DNA of 64,000 bases from NCBI GenBank assembly GCA_964019415.1, contig OZ025871.1, forward strand, positions 4,928,129 through 4,992,128, given 5' to 3'. Below, one piece after another: positions 1-59,679 of this stretch. Made by a program: the position numbers and the translations under genes. This DNA comes from Ianthella basta. Lineage: Eukaryota; Porifera; Demospongiae; Verongiida; Ianthellidae. Within the stretch, counting starts at the first letter, position 1; each line of letters begins with the position of its first letter. The notes below the pieces were generated by a model, which saw only the letters and a program-made list of their open reading frames with translations, ran no database searches and was not told the DNA's origin.

Positions 1-71
1 TTCCGCCATTGGCATCTAATTTTCATCATGAACAGGAAGCATTCTAAATATTTGTCGGAAATGCCTGCAAT

Positions 72-48272
<48,201 letters not shown>

Positions 48273-48419
48273 AAGTGAGCTCATTCACTCTCTGTCATCT
48301 GTCTGCGGGTAGCAGCTACTCTTGTGCCTAGTAAAGATGTTTGTGACACACTGCTGTAGTATGGTGGTACTGTACATGTGTATACACCATGCTCACAATG
48401 CAGCCAAGTACAACAATGT

Positions 48420-48570
48420 TGGGTAACAGATTCATGTACATTGTACTTCACAGTTCACATTACCCTTCACATTCAAAAACACATACCCATAAATACCTGC
48501 CCACACACTCACCTATACAAACATGCACTGTATCTTAATTTACAGTACAGCCACACTTACATAAATACAC
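48420..48570 (+). repeat. Duplicated 3'-flank sequence, copy 1
   Basis: GGGTAACAGATTCATGTACA and about 150 further bases recur with few changes at 49709-49866. Confidence 0.8.
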
Positions 48571-48602
48571 ATACGTGCCCACGCAGGCACACGCACACAC
48601 AT

Positions 48603-48708
<106 letters not shown>

Positions 48709-49108
48709 ACAAGCATTGCTCTAGATCAGTATGTTAAAGTGAGCCTATTCGAAGGATGCCACTGCAAAGGTTGCTCTGAATGTTGTTGCTGACGCCAGCC
48801 TAATGTGCTACTGATGGGAATAGTATTGGAGTGGGCACTTCAGTGATGTACAGTTATGGGTACAAATGTGGGTTATGGGATTAGGCGGGTATACTCGTGT
48901 GGGTGGCCACGTGTCTGCAATATTTGGTGTCAGATATCATAGCCTTGTTGATGGGAGTTGTGGTATTTACTATCACATGCTTTGATGATCCTCCTCACCC
49001 ATGACCCACATGCCTGTTCTATCCTCTCATTAGTATCCCGTTTCTAGCAGATGTTGTGAGTACAACAGCAAAATATGCCCAAACATTTTTAACACCTGTT
49101 CTACATAC

Positions 49109-49504
49109 TAGGGCTCGAACGAATAACCGAATAGTCAAATATTCGTTCGGTAGCCTAATATTCGAAGAATAATTTTATTCGTTTGGATATTGGTGACGCT
49201 TAACAACGTCATGAAAATGGCCGTCAACCACATAAAACTCGTTTCGTTCATGAATCAGTTGATATCTACGGAACGAAACATCTATCTTTTATAGATTACG
49301 CAGAGACTGCATAAACATGCTTTCTTTCAGGTCAAATTCGCCCGTTCTGCTCTTCATCCAACTTTCTCCTCCCATTTTCAGTAATCGCTTCACAGAAGAC
49401 GGCCACATTTTGGTAATCACTTCCGGTGGAACGAATATTCGAATATTCGTTCATTCTAAGCAAAGAATAGTCGAACTTAATATAGAGTGTTCGTTCAACC
49501 CTTA
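49109..49504. mobile_element. hAT-type MITE (396 bp)
   Basis: Begins TAGGGCTCGAAC and ends GTTCAACCCTTA; flanked by a perfect 8-bp target duplication CTACATAC (49101-49108, 49505-49512), the hAT signature. Internally rich in ATTCGAA/ATTCGTT. Confidence 0.8.
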
Positions 49505-49708
49505 CTACATACTTTGGTCACCGCTGCCAATTGGCTGTCGTCTGTAGGTAGATGTGTACGTAATTGTTAGGTGTACGTGTCCCACTCAAGGGGAATACAC
49601 GTCTCCTGTATCTGGTATTTACTCCCCATCACTGTGGTAACCATGGGTATCACTGATGAGCAGTGTCACCTAACCTGTTAATATGCATAAGGGTTGTTGG
49701 GTGTATGT

Positions 49709-49866
49709 TGGGTAACAGATTCATGTACATTGTACTTCACAGTTCACATTATCCTTCACATTCGAAAACACATACCCATAAATACCCACCCACACACTCA
49801 CCTATACAAACATGCACTATATTGTAGATTTAATTTTAATAAATTTACACCCACACTTAAATACAC
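49709..49866 (+). repeat. Duplicated 3'-flank sequence, copy 2
   Basis: Partner of 48420-48570; includes AATAAA at 49838-49843. Confidence 0.8.
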
Positions 49867-52134
49867 GGTCATAAATGCACAGTCATACATGGTGTTAGTA
49901 TTGATGCTGTGTGGTGGTAGTAGTACAATCTTAGCAGTGTTGTGTTTGTAGTACAGTTTGGCCATGCATATTATTTTGAGGTGATATTTAATTGTGTGCG
50001 TACACATGTTATCATGGCGTTAGTACATGTGCAATTGTATGTTATGTGTGTCTGGTAGCACTTTCATTCACCTGCTGACCTCTCACGTTCTCTGTACAGT
50101 TCACTCAGTGCAGGAGAACTAATGACAGGATTGACCTGTGAAGGAAAAGATCTTGCAATTGACCTTTAGTTAGTGTACACCGAACTTAGCTGGACCTAAG
50201 CCTGGACTATGTACTATAATTTTATTTTACTATTTTAGCGGTTGTTTGCATGTCTTGTAGGGAAGTATGTGATTTCTGTGACAAAGTGACACCAGTAATG
50301 TTTCCTTGTAGTAGTACACTTGTATTAGCTATAATGTGGTAATTGTACACTACATCTTGCAGTGTGTAGAGTGGTTAGTGTGTAGGTGTGTGTGAGTGAG
50401 CGCTAGCATTGCATTGCATGTGCCACGTACTTTCCTGCAAGCCAATAGCTGTAGGGACATCATACACCACATCTGTGCTGTGTGGCATGTGTAGGTGTGT
50501 GAGGTGCATGGACATAATTGCATGGCTGCTTGTTATATGAGTTGGCATAGACAATTGCAATGGGCTACACTGATCCCCTGTCATGATCATCATGCAGTCT
50601 ATGCTAATGTGTGCAGTCTGGCTTCTTCATTGTATAGTGCATAATAATATTAATATTGATTAGAATACACATGGACTTCAGACCACATGTAAACCTGAGC
50701 GTCTTCCCTTGTGCATGAACATGACACGTGCAAGTATGCTTGCCAAATGTGTTCTTTATTTTGCATAGTATTATTTATGCCAATATTGCCAGACTGAGCT
50801 CGAGTCTATAACCCACTCAAGATTAATATCTTTGCCATGTCCTACAGCTCAGCTGGTTTCCAAACAAGTGCAGCTGCTTATGATCTTTCAATTGCCCAAT
50901 AGGAGGGTGTCATTGATGTTAAGCTTCTCATTTTGCAAACATTTTTATAGACTACTTAGAATAATTGTTTGCAAATGAAATCATGAATAGATAACATACA
51001 GCAAACATTTTATAATTGTATATAAAAGTTGAAACTGCATGAATAAGACCATGCCATTAAATTTTGGCCCACTAATATACGTATATCATACATCAATCCT
51101 GAGAGAATGTATAATAAGAACAAAAAACTCTGATTACAGGCACTCTTGATGGCTATGTAGCATATCTCTATTTGCAATGGAAAAGGCCATATTGTGTGCA
51201 CAGTACACTGAGCACTGTTCATGCATGTGCTCCACTTTACATATTTCCTAATCTTCCCCTTGTACAATACTACCAGCACCTCAGAGCGACATGCACCATG
51301 GGACCACACCACACTGTATGCACACCCTCTACTGCATCGATCAGCTAGCTCCTCCCACCACAACTGGCATGGCCCCCACCAACCTCTAGTGTTGCTCCTT
51401 GTTTTGCCATGTAGCTCGAGCTCATAGCAACAAATATAGTAGTTGTCTCAACCTACCGAATGCCTGTGCATGCAAATTATGTTCTGTCGAATCTGATGTG
51501 TTTCCAAGTGGATTATCAAGGAGGTCCTCAAACCTATCCGGGTCTAGTCCCAGTCCCAATTTGATGCATACCTGAAGATTGATGTGGATGGGAGTGGGGA
51601 CTGGTATGCTATGACCTTATATTAGGAAAGACCTCATTTTGCTCTGCCAGATAAAGTTCAGATAATAATAGTAGTAGACCCATTATGTCAGCAGCACTAC
51701 AAAGTGGATGGACCCCATCCCTTTATTGATACATGTAGCATTGCACGTTAATTATTTTACTGATCTGCCACATTATAGTTTCTCACTGAACATGCAGTCA
51801 CTGTTCCATGCAGTTCAGAATGTGTCAAAGGTATACTGATGTGCATTCAGTTATAGGCACATTATTCTGGACCCTTGTCTGATTGGGAGGTTTAATACTG
51901 TGATAAATTGTGAAGTAATGAAAAGAAGGACCAACACTGCTTGTGTGACATCATGGCCACCATTGTGTGAGCTCCCCTCTGCTGCTTTTGACTTGCATGG
52001 TTAATCTCAAAGGCACCTCCATTGCCCTTGATCATATAGCTAGGACTACATGTCATTTGTAAGCTGTTTGTTGTACGATTGGTACAAGCTAGCTATTTTG
52101 TACTTGTTTCCTGTCACATCGTATAATTTTCTGC
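49867..52134. other. Intergenic spacer: no gene recognised
   Basis: AT-rich sequence with short frames only. A TGTACAG followed by CAGGAGAAC near 50098 could be a 3'UTR exon acceptor, without further support. Confidence 0.4.
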
Positions 52135-52521
52135 TCAAGAAAGAAAAGCTGCAAAGATGTGGGCTGAGCATGCTATATACTGCAGTCTCGCTTCCTTGGT
52201 GAAATGGCCGAGAGAGCCTATTTCCAGGGTGTCCAGAACCTGCAGCCTCAAGATCGTTTCGAGGGCAATGTAGTTTTGCTTGGATTGTTTTCTCATCCGG
52301 GCATTTGTGATGTGTGCCACTGTGTTTACTGGTACTGTGAGCTCCAGAATGTTGACAGTTTTGTCCTGGATGATGATGATGTGTGGGTGGGCAGTGGTCA
52401 GAACAATGGATAGGGGCACAGTTGATGGAGGGATGTCCAATGCCCTGTGGCCTGGCAGGTCTCCGTACAATGTAGAGCCATCAGGGAGGTGGGACTTCAA
52501 GATGTTTACAGTGTGGGCCAA
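52135..52521 (-). pseudogene. Retroelement-derived endonuclease-like fragment
   Basis: HIIIIQDKTVNILELTVPVN matches the core of PD-(D/E)XK-like nucleases found at the end of some retroelement proteins (pattern P-D-I-V-I, then E-L-T-V-P), but the Asp of the PD pair reads His. Flanking minus-strand frames (to about 52800) are broken. Likely dead. Confidence 0.5.
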
Positions 52522-53559
52522 AACAAAGTCATGATGCTCGGATCATGAATACATCTGTCCAGCTGAGAGGGAGAACATGCATGATCTGTGACCATGCATT
52601 GGTCTGTTGTTCAAGTCAGAGCAAACACATCCAGAAACTTGGACTGTACCGATAGGGACTCCAGGTGGTGGCTCCAATAGGCTGCATGTCCTTTGGGTAG
52701 ACTGCTGTTCAATGATCTCATCAGGGCTATGGCGTGTGTGGGCGAGGACGAGGAGGGTGGTTTGGAAGATAAGGTTTCAAGGCTTCTCAGTGGAATATAC
52801 ACCCTTTTGGCAAATTCGGGGTCTAAGATCGTGTCTTCAATTTCCCAATGTTCCTATCCTGAGAATGGAGAATTTGGGCTAGAAGTCTTAGTTTGGCCTT
52901 TCCTGGACATGGGGTAGATATGGGAAGTTGGTTACTATATTCAGAGAGGGCCAGAAGCCCAAAAGCACACTGTATGCACACAGAACGATAACATATACTG
53001 AGGCAAGAAAAAATAAGTAATCATACTCTTCGCAGAACAGTAAAAAAAATGAAACTTTTTCCTTATAAATTTCCGCCGTCCGAAGTATGATGCCCTTACA
53101 CAACCAACTTTCGCAGAGCCCCACAGCGCGACGGTCGAACGCTCCAAACCCATGCAATCTATAGCTACTGCTGTGGGTAGGACAAGAATAAGACTTAAAC
53201 CGACAATATCAAACCTGTAAACACAGCTGCTTTGGCGTTGATTGAAGCCGCGTCGAGGTATCTTGCCCTTCATCCGAAATATAGTACTTCGTTCTCGACG
53301 ATCTAAGTTTCCAACAAAACAGTCCAGATCTCTTTCTTCTCAGTCCTTAACAACATTTTCCCAGTCTCCATGTGTGGCAAGTTTAATTAAAGAAGGGCTG
53401 TGTTTCTTTACGGGGAACTGGCGGCCGAGCTATCAGGCCTGCCGAAGTATGATGTCGCACCCTAGTCTAACGTAGGAGTAGACTACTAGACTTAATGTCC
53501 CGGGGGACAAACCATATAGGGGGACACCCCACTCTACGACAACGTCATAAGCATCATTT
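52522..53559. other. Spacer before the 2A leader cassettes
   Basis: Broken minus-strand frames up to about 52800, then nothing recognised. The motif GAAGTATGATG occurs at about 53092 and 53443. Confidence 0.35.
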
Positions 53560-53599
53560 GGGGAGCTTCACCACTTCCCGTCTGGCGTGCCAGTGTGAT

Positions 53600-53714
53600 C
53601 AGTATTGAACCTTTCCCCGGCCACGATTTGTGTTGCCACCGAGAACGCCAAGAAAGTGTCATTCCGTAGCTTCTGTGTCCTTCATGGAATTTCCAATTTG
53701 CTCTGATCGGTGAG
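53600..53714 (+). other. Putative noncoding first exon, 2A leader cassette 1
   Basis: Ends at TGAG|GTGAGT (donor 53715). The surrounding 250 bp resemble 57360-57660: GGAATT(T/G)CCAA before the donor, then GTGGTAGACAGC downstream. Start is a guess. Confidence 0.4.
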
Positions 53715-54886
53715 GTGAGTTTAAATGGTACATTCGTTTAACGTTCAGCGAACCACCCTTTACTGAGGTGCGGTGGCTCTAGTCTCACTCATTTACACTT
53801 TCTCTGTTGCTCTTTTTTATCGTATCCCTTCTCAACTTATCCACTATGTCACTAGTGTGTTTCGTGCCCTCTTTACACGTGTATGCTGTACGTGTGGTAG
53901 ACAGCAGGTCGACGGATGGGATCGACTTGCATTAACTTAGCTCTGAACAGACTTGGTATATGGCAGTTCCCCTCAAGGTGCGTGTCCAGTCAACGAAGCG
54001 GCTGTTTTGGGGGTTCTACATGTGTCGCTAGGCTTTGGGTGTTGTTAGGGTTAGGGTTAGGGTGTTGTTGGTGTTCCAATATTTACTGCTCCTCTTCTTC
54101 ATGCCAATAGCCAGCTATTACTATTATGTATGTCAGACCCTTAATTTGATCCATCAATGTCTGGAGAAAAGGAGAGCTAGCTGGCTAGTGCCAAGAGAGA
54201 CTCACTAGATACTTTCAAGGTTACAGTTGAGTAGCTCTACTGTACATGGCGCAATCAATTATAACTCCTGTATTCAACATTGTACAACAGTTACTCTGTG
54301 ACTGTATTTGTATACTTGTGGGCAGTGCTTTGCAATGCCACTGCATTAGCTCCTTTTTATTATTAAGGCTTTGATATACTGTTCTAACATGCTTAAATGT
54401 ATATTACACATCAGAGCTACTTGATTACGTGACCACCGTTATTCACCAGCATGTACACATCTTTCATTTCCCAGCATTCACATTTACCATCATCATGTTG
54501 ATTTAGTGAACTAAATGATATTAAATATAGCAATACTATACTGGATTGATTTCCATGGAGTAAGGATGCCATTTTGCTGTTATATTGCATTGCACAAGAA
54601 TTGTAAATTAGACAACTGGCTTAGAGGCCACTCCATAGCTACGTACGTGTCAGTAAGTGTTCACTTTCAGGTCACACACTTAGCACAGTTTGATGTGGAC
54701 CCCCTAGCAGCCCACTGGTCTACCTGAGTGCCTTCCACGTAGATGTACCTTTGAAGGTAATGTACAAGGTTGAAGAGCTGAATGAAATACTCTGCCCATC
54801 AGCTTGAATAGGCTTATGTCATGTATTAATGAATGGGTTAAACTATCTACTAGTATCCAGTTTTTTTTACTTTTCATTCTGTGCAG

Positions 54887-55288
54887 GTGTCATGCCTATT
54901 TCAAATGAGCCGTGGCGTGTGGCTGTAGGACTGTGGGTTGCCCGCATCCAGTGGACACTCATTATCAGGAGAGGAGTGAAGTGAGGAGAGTCCAGTCAAG
55001 GTGCATCTTCTCCATCAAGCCAGAAAGAGTTCTTAATGAAGAGGAAAGGGAAAAAGAAACACAAAGAAGACTCTTTGGGCAATCAGGTTATCACAGCTGA
55101 TGACTTGTACAGTGGCTTGTGTGATCTTACACAAAACAGCAAGTGCAGAGACAGCACAGACAGGAGTCGGTTGAGCCCTTTGCTGGAGCTGTTAGAGTGC
55201 ACCAAATGGACTTCACTTCTTGTTGTCATAATGATCCTCCTATTCCTGAGTGGTGACATTGAAACTAACCCTGGACCCACGGAGAGAG
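54887..55288 (+). pseudogene. 2A leader exon, cassette 1 (premature TGA)
   Basis: Acceptor CTGTGCAG and donor AGAG|GTAGGT as in cassette 2. From the ATG at 54892 the frame hits TGA at 54982-54984, where cassette 2 has CGA: a C-to-T change at a CpG. Past it the frame stays open through LLVVIMILLFLSGDIETNPGP (2A at 55252-55278) and ends in phase 1. Six codons are missing relative to cassette 2, in frame. Translation could restart at ATG 55036, giving a shorter leader. Best read as a decaying copy; an internal start would keep it alive. Confidence 0.7.
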
Positions 55289-56067
55289 GTAGGTAGTTGT
55301 TGCTAAATGGACAGTTTACACAGCTCACAAATCACTTATTGTGCTCTAGTATAGGTCATGTCAGCAGTCACTAGTTGTGCTTCTAAATTGGCTATAATCT
55401 TGGGCAGGACTAGCTGCTAGTTGCTGTTGTGAGATATAGAGATTTTCAGCTGACGAGGGTGACTGGGAGAAGGATTAGTGGTGCATATGTGATGTCGGGT
55501 TGCTTTCCTGTATATGGAGCTAAGGATAATGGCAGATTGGTCCCCAGTCTAATGGAGATATGACATTTGTGCTTGGTACTGTATGCCTATAGATGACATG
55601 CAAACAGCTATGTCATAGTTCAGAAATAGTGAATCAATCACGGGTCACAAGACCGTACTGACCATAATTGTATAATACAGGACTAGAATTAATAAACTTT
55701 CTCTACAAAAATAGTAGGGATGTTGGGATGGCACAAAAGCTACAGAAACAAGTAAGGCTGCTACACAGTGGAGCATTACGTAACCATGGTCCCTACATGC
55801 TATATAGAATGTTGCACCTTATAGTCCGACAGCCTTGAATGTATATAGGGACTATGGTAAATGATCCACTGTGTAACAGCCTTTACGTGTTTCTGTACTT
55901 TTTCTGCCAACCCTACATCCTTGCTATTTTTGTAGAAAATTATTATTTCTAGTAAGAGCTTAGATACAGTGACCAGATGTTAGCCAAGTACTGTTTAAAA
56001 ATGGCGGGATACGCATGTCCACGGATGACCTTTGAAACGACGCACAAGCTAACTTCGGCCTAAGCCA

Positions 56068-56960
56068 TTGTCTCGTATACACTTCAAACAGCCTCCTGAT
56101 GGTTTTGGCTGGATTTTGGACAGAAATAGAGAGTCAGAGTGGTTTGGGGTGAATAGGGGTGTGAGACAAGGCTGCACACTATCGCCATGGTTGTTCAATG
56201 TATTTGTGGATAAGGTGACAAGGGAAGCAAGAGGAGGGTTTGTGAGAGAGGTGAAGCTGTCTACAGGTGAGGTGGGAGTGCTACTCTATGCAGATGACAT
56301 GGTGTTGATGGCAGAGTCGGAAGAGGGGCTGCAGAGCAATTTGCAGGTACTGAGTGAGGCAATGGTTAGATGGGACTTGAAGGTTAATTGGAGGAAGACA
56401 AAAGTGATGAAGGTAGCAAGGGAGAGAGGTGACTGTGAAGTAAGAGTTGGTGACCAGGCTATTGAGCAGGTAGATGAAATGAAATATTTGGGGGTGATGT
56501 TAAGTAGTGATGGTAGGATGTAGAAGGAAATGGAGGCAAGAATTGGGAGTGCTACGAGAATGATTGGAGGAATAGGTGAGGTAGTATTGAGGAGGAGAGA
56601 GTTAAGTAAGGGCACAAAGCTGAAAGTAGTCAATGCCACAATGATGCCATCTTTGTTGTATGGGTGTGAGGTATGGAGCTTGACAAAGCACCAGCAGTTG
56701 AAAGTGCAGGCAATGCAAATGAATGTTTTAAGAAGAGTACAAGGAGTAAGTGGAATGGAGAGAATAAGGAGTGAACACATTAGACAGCATCTTGGGCAGG
56801 AAAGTGTATTAGATGTGATAAGGAGAAGGCAGGAAAATTGAAAGGGCAAACTGAATGAAATGAGCAGCGACAGAGTGACAAAGAAGGTGTTTGTAGGAGA
56901 GATGGAAGGAAGAAGGCCGAGAGGTAGACCAAGGATGACATGGAGTGATAATTTTAAGTG
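56068..56960 (+). pseudogene. Non-LTR retrotransposon RT, 3' part
   Basis: GVRQGCTLSPWLFNVFVDKV and LLYADDMVLM are RT motifs; the thumb (KYLGVMLSSDGRM) and the C-terminal GRRPRGRPRMTW follow. In-frame stops at about 56521 and 56839 and a missing 5' half mark it as truncated. It separates the two leader cassettes. Confidence 0.9.
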
Positions 56961-57271
56961 ATTTGTGTACTGGTATGTAATGTTCAGACTGATATATGTT
57001 GCCTTAAGACAGCTTGTTTTTTAGGGATGACCTCCAGAAACTGGAGATATGTATCCTTCATGATCATTGATTTGATTTATTGATTTGAAGTAATACATAC
57101 GTAGCTAAAGGGTCAAGTTAAAGTCTGCATATATGTAATATATAATATAAGTATATATGAGTTTATAATAATTATTTCTAATAATTATCTCATGCACGTC
57201 AACCTGTTGTAGTAACATGTGCCAATCATTACACATCCCTGTACATATGTGTGCTAGCTTGGTTATGCATT

Positions 57272-57293
57272 CTTTAACAAAATGGCGGCCGGA
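57272..57293 (+). promoter_or_regulatory. YY1-like site / candidate promoter of leader cassette 2
   Basis: ACAAAATGGCGGCCGGAAG contains the YY1 core AAnATGGCGGC next to an ETS-like CCGGAAG, both typical of animal transcription starts. An ATG here opens only a short frame. Confidence 0.45.
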
Positions 57294-57309
57294 AGTGGTC
57301 TGGGTACAA

Positions 57310-57434
57310 CCGCCGATCACTTAGGGTGTTTCATGTACTGAGTGAAATCTGTATAGCCACGTTGAGAAACGGCAAGTAGACCAGATTAAATCCTTCTTGG
57401 AATTGCCAACTTTGCACAGATCACGATCACTGAG
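57310..57434 (+). other. Putative noncoding first exon, 2A leader cassette 2
   Basis: Ends at TGAG|GTGAGT (donor 57435), as in cassette 1. Exact start unknown. Confidence 0.4.
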
Positions 57435-58077
57435 GTGAGTATTTCGGTAATACGTACATAGCTAGCTAGCTAGCCAGGTAAATCGACCTTTCAATCCTAG
57501 AGTGAACTGCCCATTATTGAAGAGTACCTACTCTAGTCCCACTCCACTCTTGTGACATCCCTACCACTCATGGTTGAATTGTGTGATTTCTCACTTTATT
57601 GTTACCTGCCCGTCGCCAGTCTGTTTGCCCTGTGGGTTGCCGTGTGGTAGACAGCGGTAGGTAACAACTGATTAGCCAGTTATGTACATGGCTTTAATCG
57701 ACTCCATTGAGTTAGCACTGCGCAGAATGGGTGTGTTACACAATCTACGTAAGTATTTCAGATGGCAGTAAAGCCTGTGATCACCCTGGAATACCTGAGC
57801 CCTGTCATGATTGTGTCAAGTTTCTCGACTAGACTTCAGTCCAGTCAATACTTGCTACCAGTAGATCCCACACTGGTGTACTGTTCCCACTCTTACTGCC
57901 TGTGCCCTGTACGTAAGGGGTGGTTAATTGCTGCCAGTTAAGGGAAGGTACACAAATGAACAGCTAATAGTAATAGACTTGGCCCATGTGGATGTTGATC
58001 AGGTTGACTAAGGTTGTGTGTAATGTATTGAATGGCCAGCTATGGGTATCCAGTTTATCACTTTTCTTTCTGTGCAG

Positions 58078-58497
58078 GTGTCATGCCTATTTCAAATGAG
58101 CAGTGGCGTGTGGCTGTAGGACTGTGGGTTGCCCGCATCCAGCGGACACTCATCATCAGGAGAGGAGTGAAGCGAGGAGAGTCCAGTCAGGAAGGTACAT
58201 CTTCTCCATCAGGTCAATCACACAGTGGGGAAAAGAAGTCCATACTAAAGAGGAAAGGGAGAAAGAAACACAAAGAAGACTCTTTGGGCAATCGGATTAT
58301 CACAGCTGATGACTTGTACAGTGGCTTGTGTGATCTTACACAAAACAGCAAGTGCAGTGACAGCACAGACAGGAGTCGTTTAAGGCCTTTGCTGGAGCTG
58401 TTAGAGTGCACCAAATGGACTTCACTTCTTGTTGTCATAATGATCCTCCTATTCCTAAGTGGTGACATTGAAACTAATCCTGGACCCATGGAGAGAG
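58078..58497 (+). CDS. 2A leader exon, cassette 2 (open), 5' end of a further gene
   Basis: Acceptor CTTTCTGTGCAG; start ATG at 58083, five bases in. About 138 codons: MPISNEQWRVAVGLWVARI, a basic region (LKRKGRKKHK), ADDLYSGLCDLTQ, a hydrophobic run (TSLLVVIMILLFL) and GDIETNPGP (58461-58487), with the predicted skip after residue 134. Donor AGAG|GTAGGT in phase 1, the same phase as the 2A exon of the large NLR. The leader's mature part is unrelated by eye to E1-E4, but the hydrophobic-run-plus-2A end is shared. Expected partner exons (CARD, NACHT) are not seen before 64000, so the gene continues outside or was broken. A retroelement 2A ORF is the alternative; the flanking splice sites argue against it. 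Confidence 0.75.
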
Positions 58498-58796
58498 GTA
58501 GGTAGTTGTTGCTAAATGGACAGTTTGCACAGCTCACAAAGCACTTATTGTGCCCTAGAACAAGTCATGTCAGCACTCACTGGTTGTGCTGCTATCCTGA
58601 CTGTAATCTTGGACAGGACTAGCTGCTAGTTACTGTTGTGAGATATAGAGATTTGAGCTGATGAGGTTGACTGGGAGAAGGATTAGTGTGTGTAAACATT
58701 GTGTATATGTGATGTCGGGTTGCTTTCCTGTATATGGAGCAGAGGATAATGGCAGATGGTCACTAGTCTAATGAAGATTAGTCTTGTCCCCAGCCC

Positions 58797-59180
58797 ACTT
58801 CAGGCCGCCATTTTGCAATGGCCCGAAAGGTTGTCTGGCACATTTGCTCGATATTTTGATACTGCCCTTGGGGCGCTTACCAACATCTTGGCAAGTGCCT
58901 CCATGTTTTGCCATACACAATGTAGCAGCTTTATTCGCTCACCTACGTGAGTCGTATTCGGGTATTCTATCAAATGAGACCAATCTGCATCCAATTTGAC
59001 CACTTCCACAATTTCAAAAGGTGACCTGGTACAGTTTCTCAATGTCTGTTACCGCCCCTTGAGGCGATTCTGGCAAGCGCCCCAAACCTTGTGCTTCTCG
59101 CATACATGTGATGCAACGTACCGAAAGGTTTCAATTAATCAGAATATTGAACAAATGTACCAGACCACCTTTTGGGGGGC
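58797..59180. mobile_element. Inverted-repeat MITE (about 380 bp)
   Basis: GGTTGTCTGGCACATTTGCT near the left end pairs with GTACCAGACCACC and neighbours at the right end. No coding capacity. Confidence 0.55.
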
Positions 59181-59679
59181 TGGGAAAGAGACTAAATGGA
59201 CATATGACATTTGTGTTTGGTACTGTATGCCTATAGATGACATGCAGACAACTAGTCAGTAATATGAAGTTATTCAGTCTCAGGTCACAAGACCATACTG
59301 ACCATAATTCTATCATACAGAACTAGAATTAATAAAATTTCTTTACAAAAATAGTAGGGATGTTGGGATGACATAAAACGTACAGAAACCTATGCGAGCA
59401 AGTTTCACAAATGGGGATTTCTGGGCCTTCATGTGACGTTGCTATGCATGAGATGTCATGTTATGATGACGTAAATGAACAGTTCTGCTCCATTTGTGCG
59501 CCGGGCATCCTTCAGTTTAAATTTGGTTCCATGGCTATGCAATGCCGTAAGATCTCTGTTTGGAGTTGTATGTGACCAGCTTTGGCCGAAGTTGGCTTGC
59601 GCTGTTTCCAAGGACATCCACGGTCATGTATTTCTGCCATTTATAGTTTATTCTGCACAGTCGGCTTCCAGTCGCTGAT

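Noticed and set aside
54040-54065. Telomere-like repeats (TTAGGG x3), also CCCTAA near 13269
   Set aside because: Only two to three units each; common by chance or through repair, no sign of a chromosome end.
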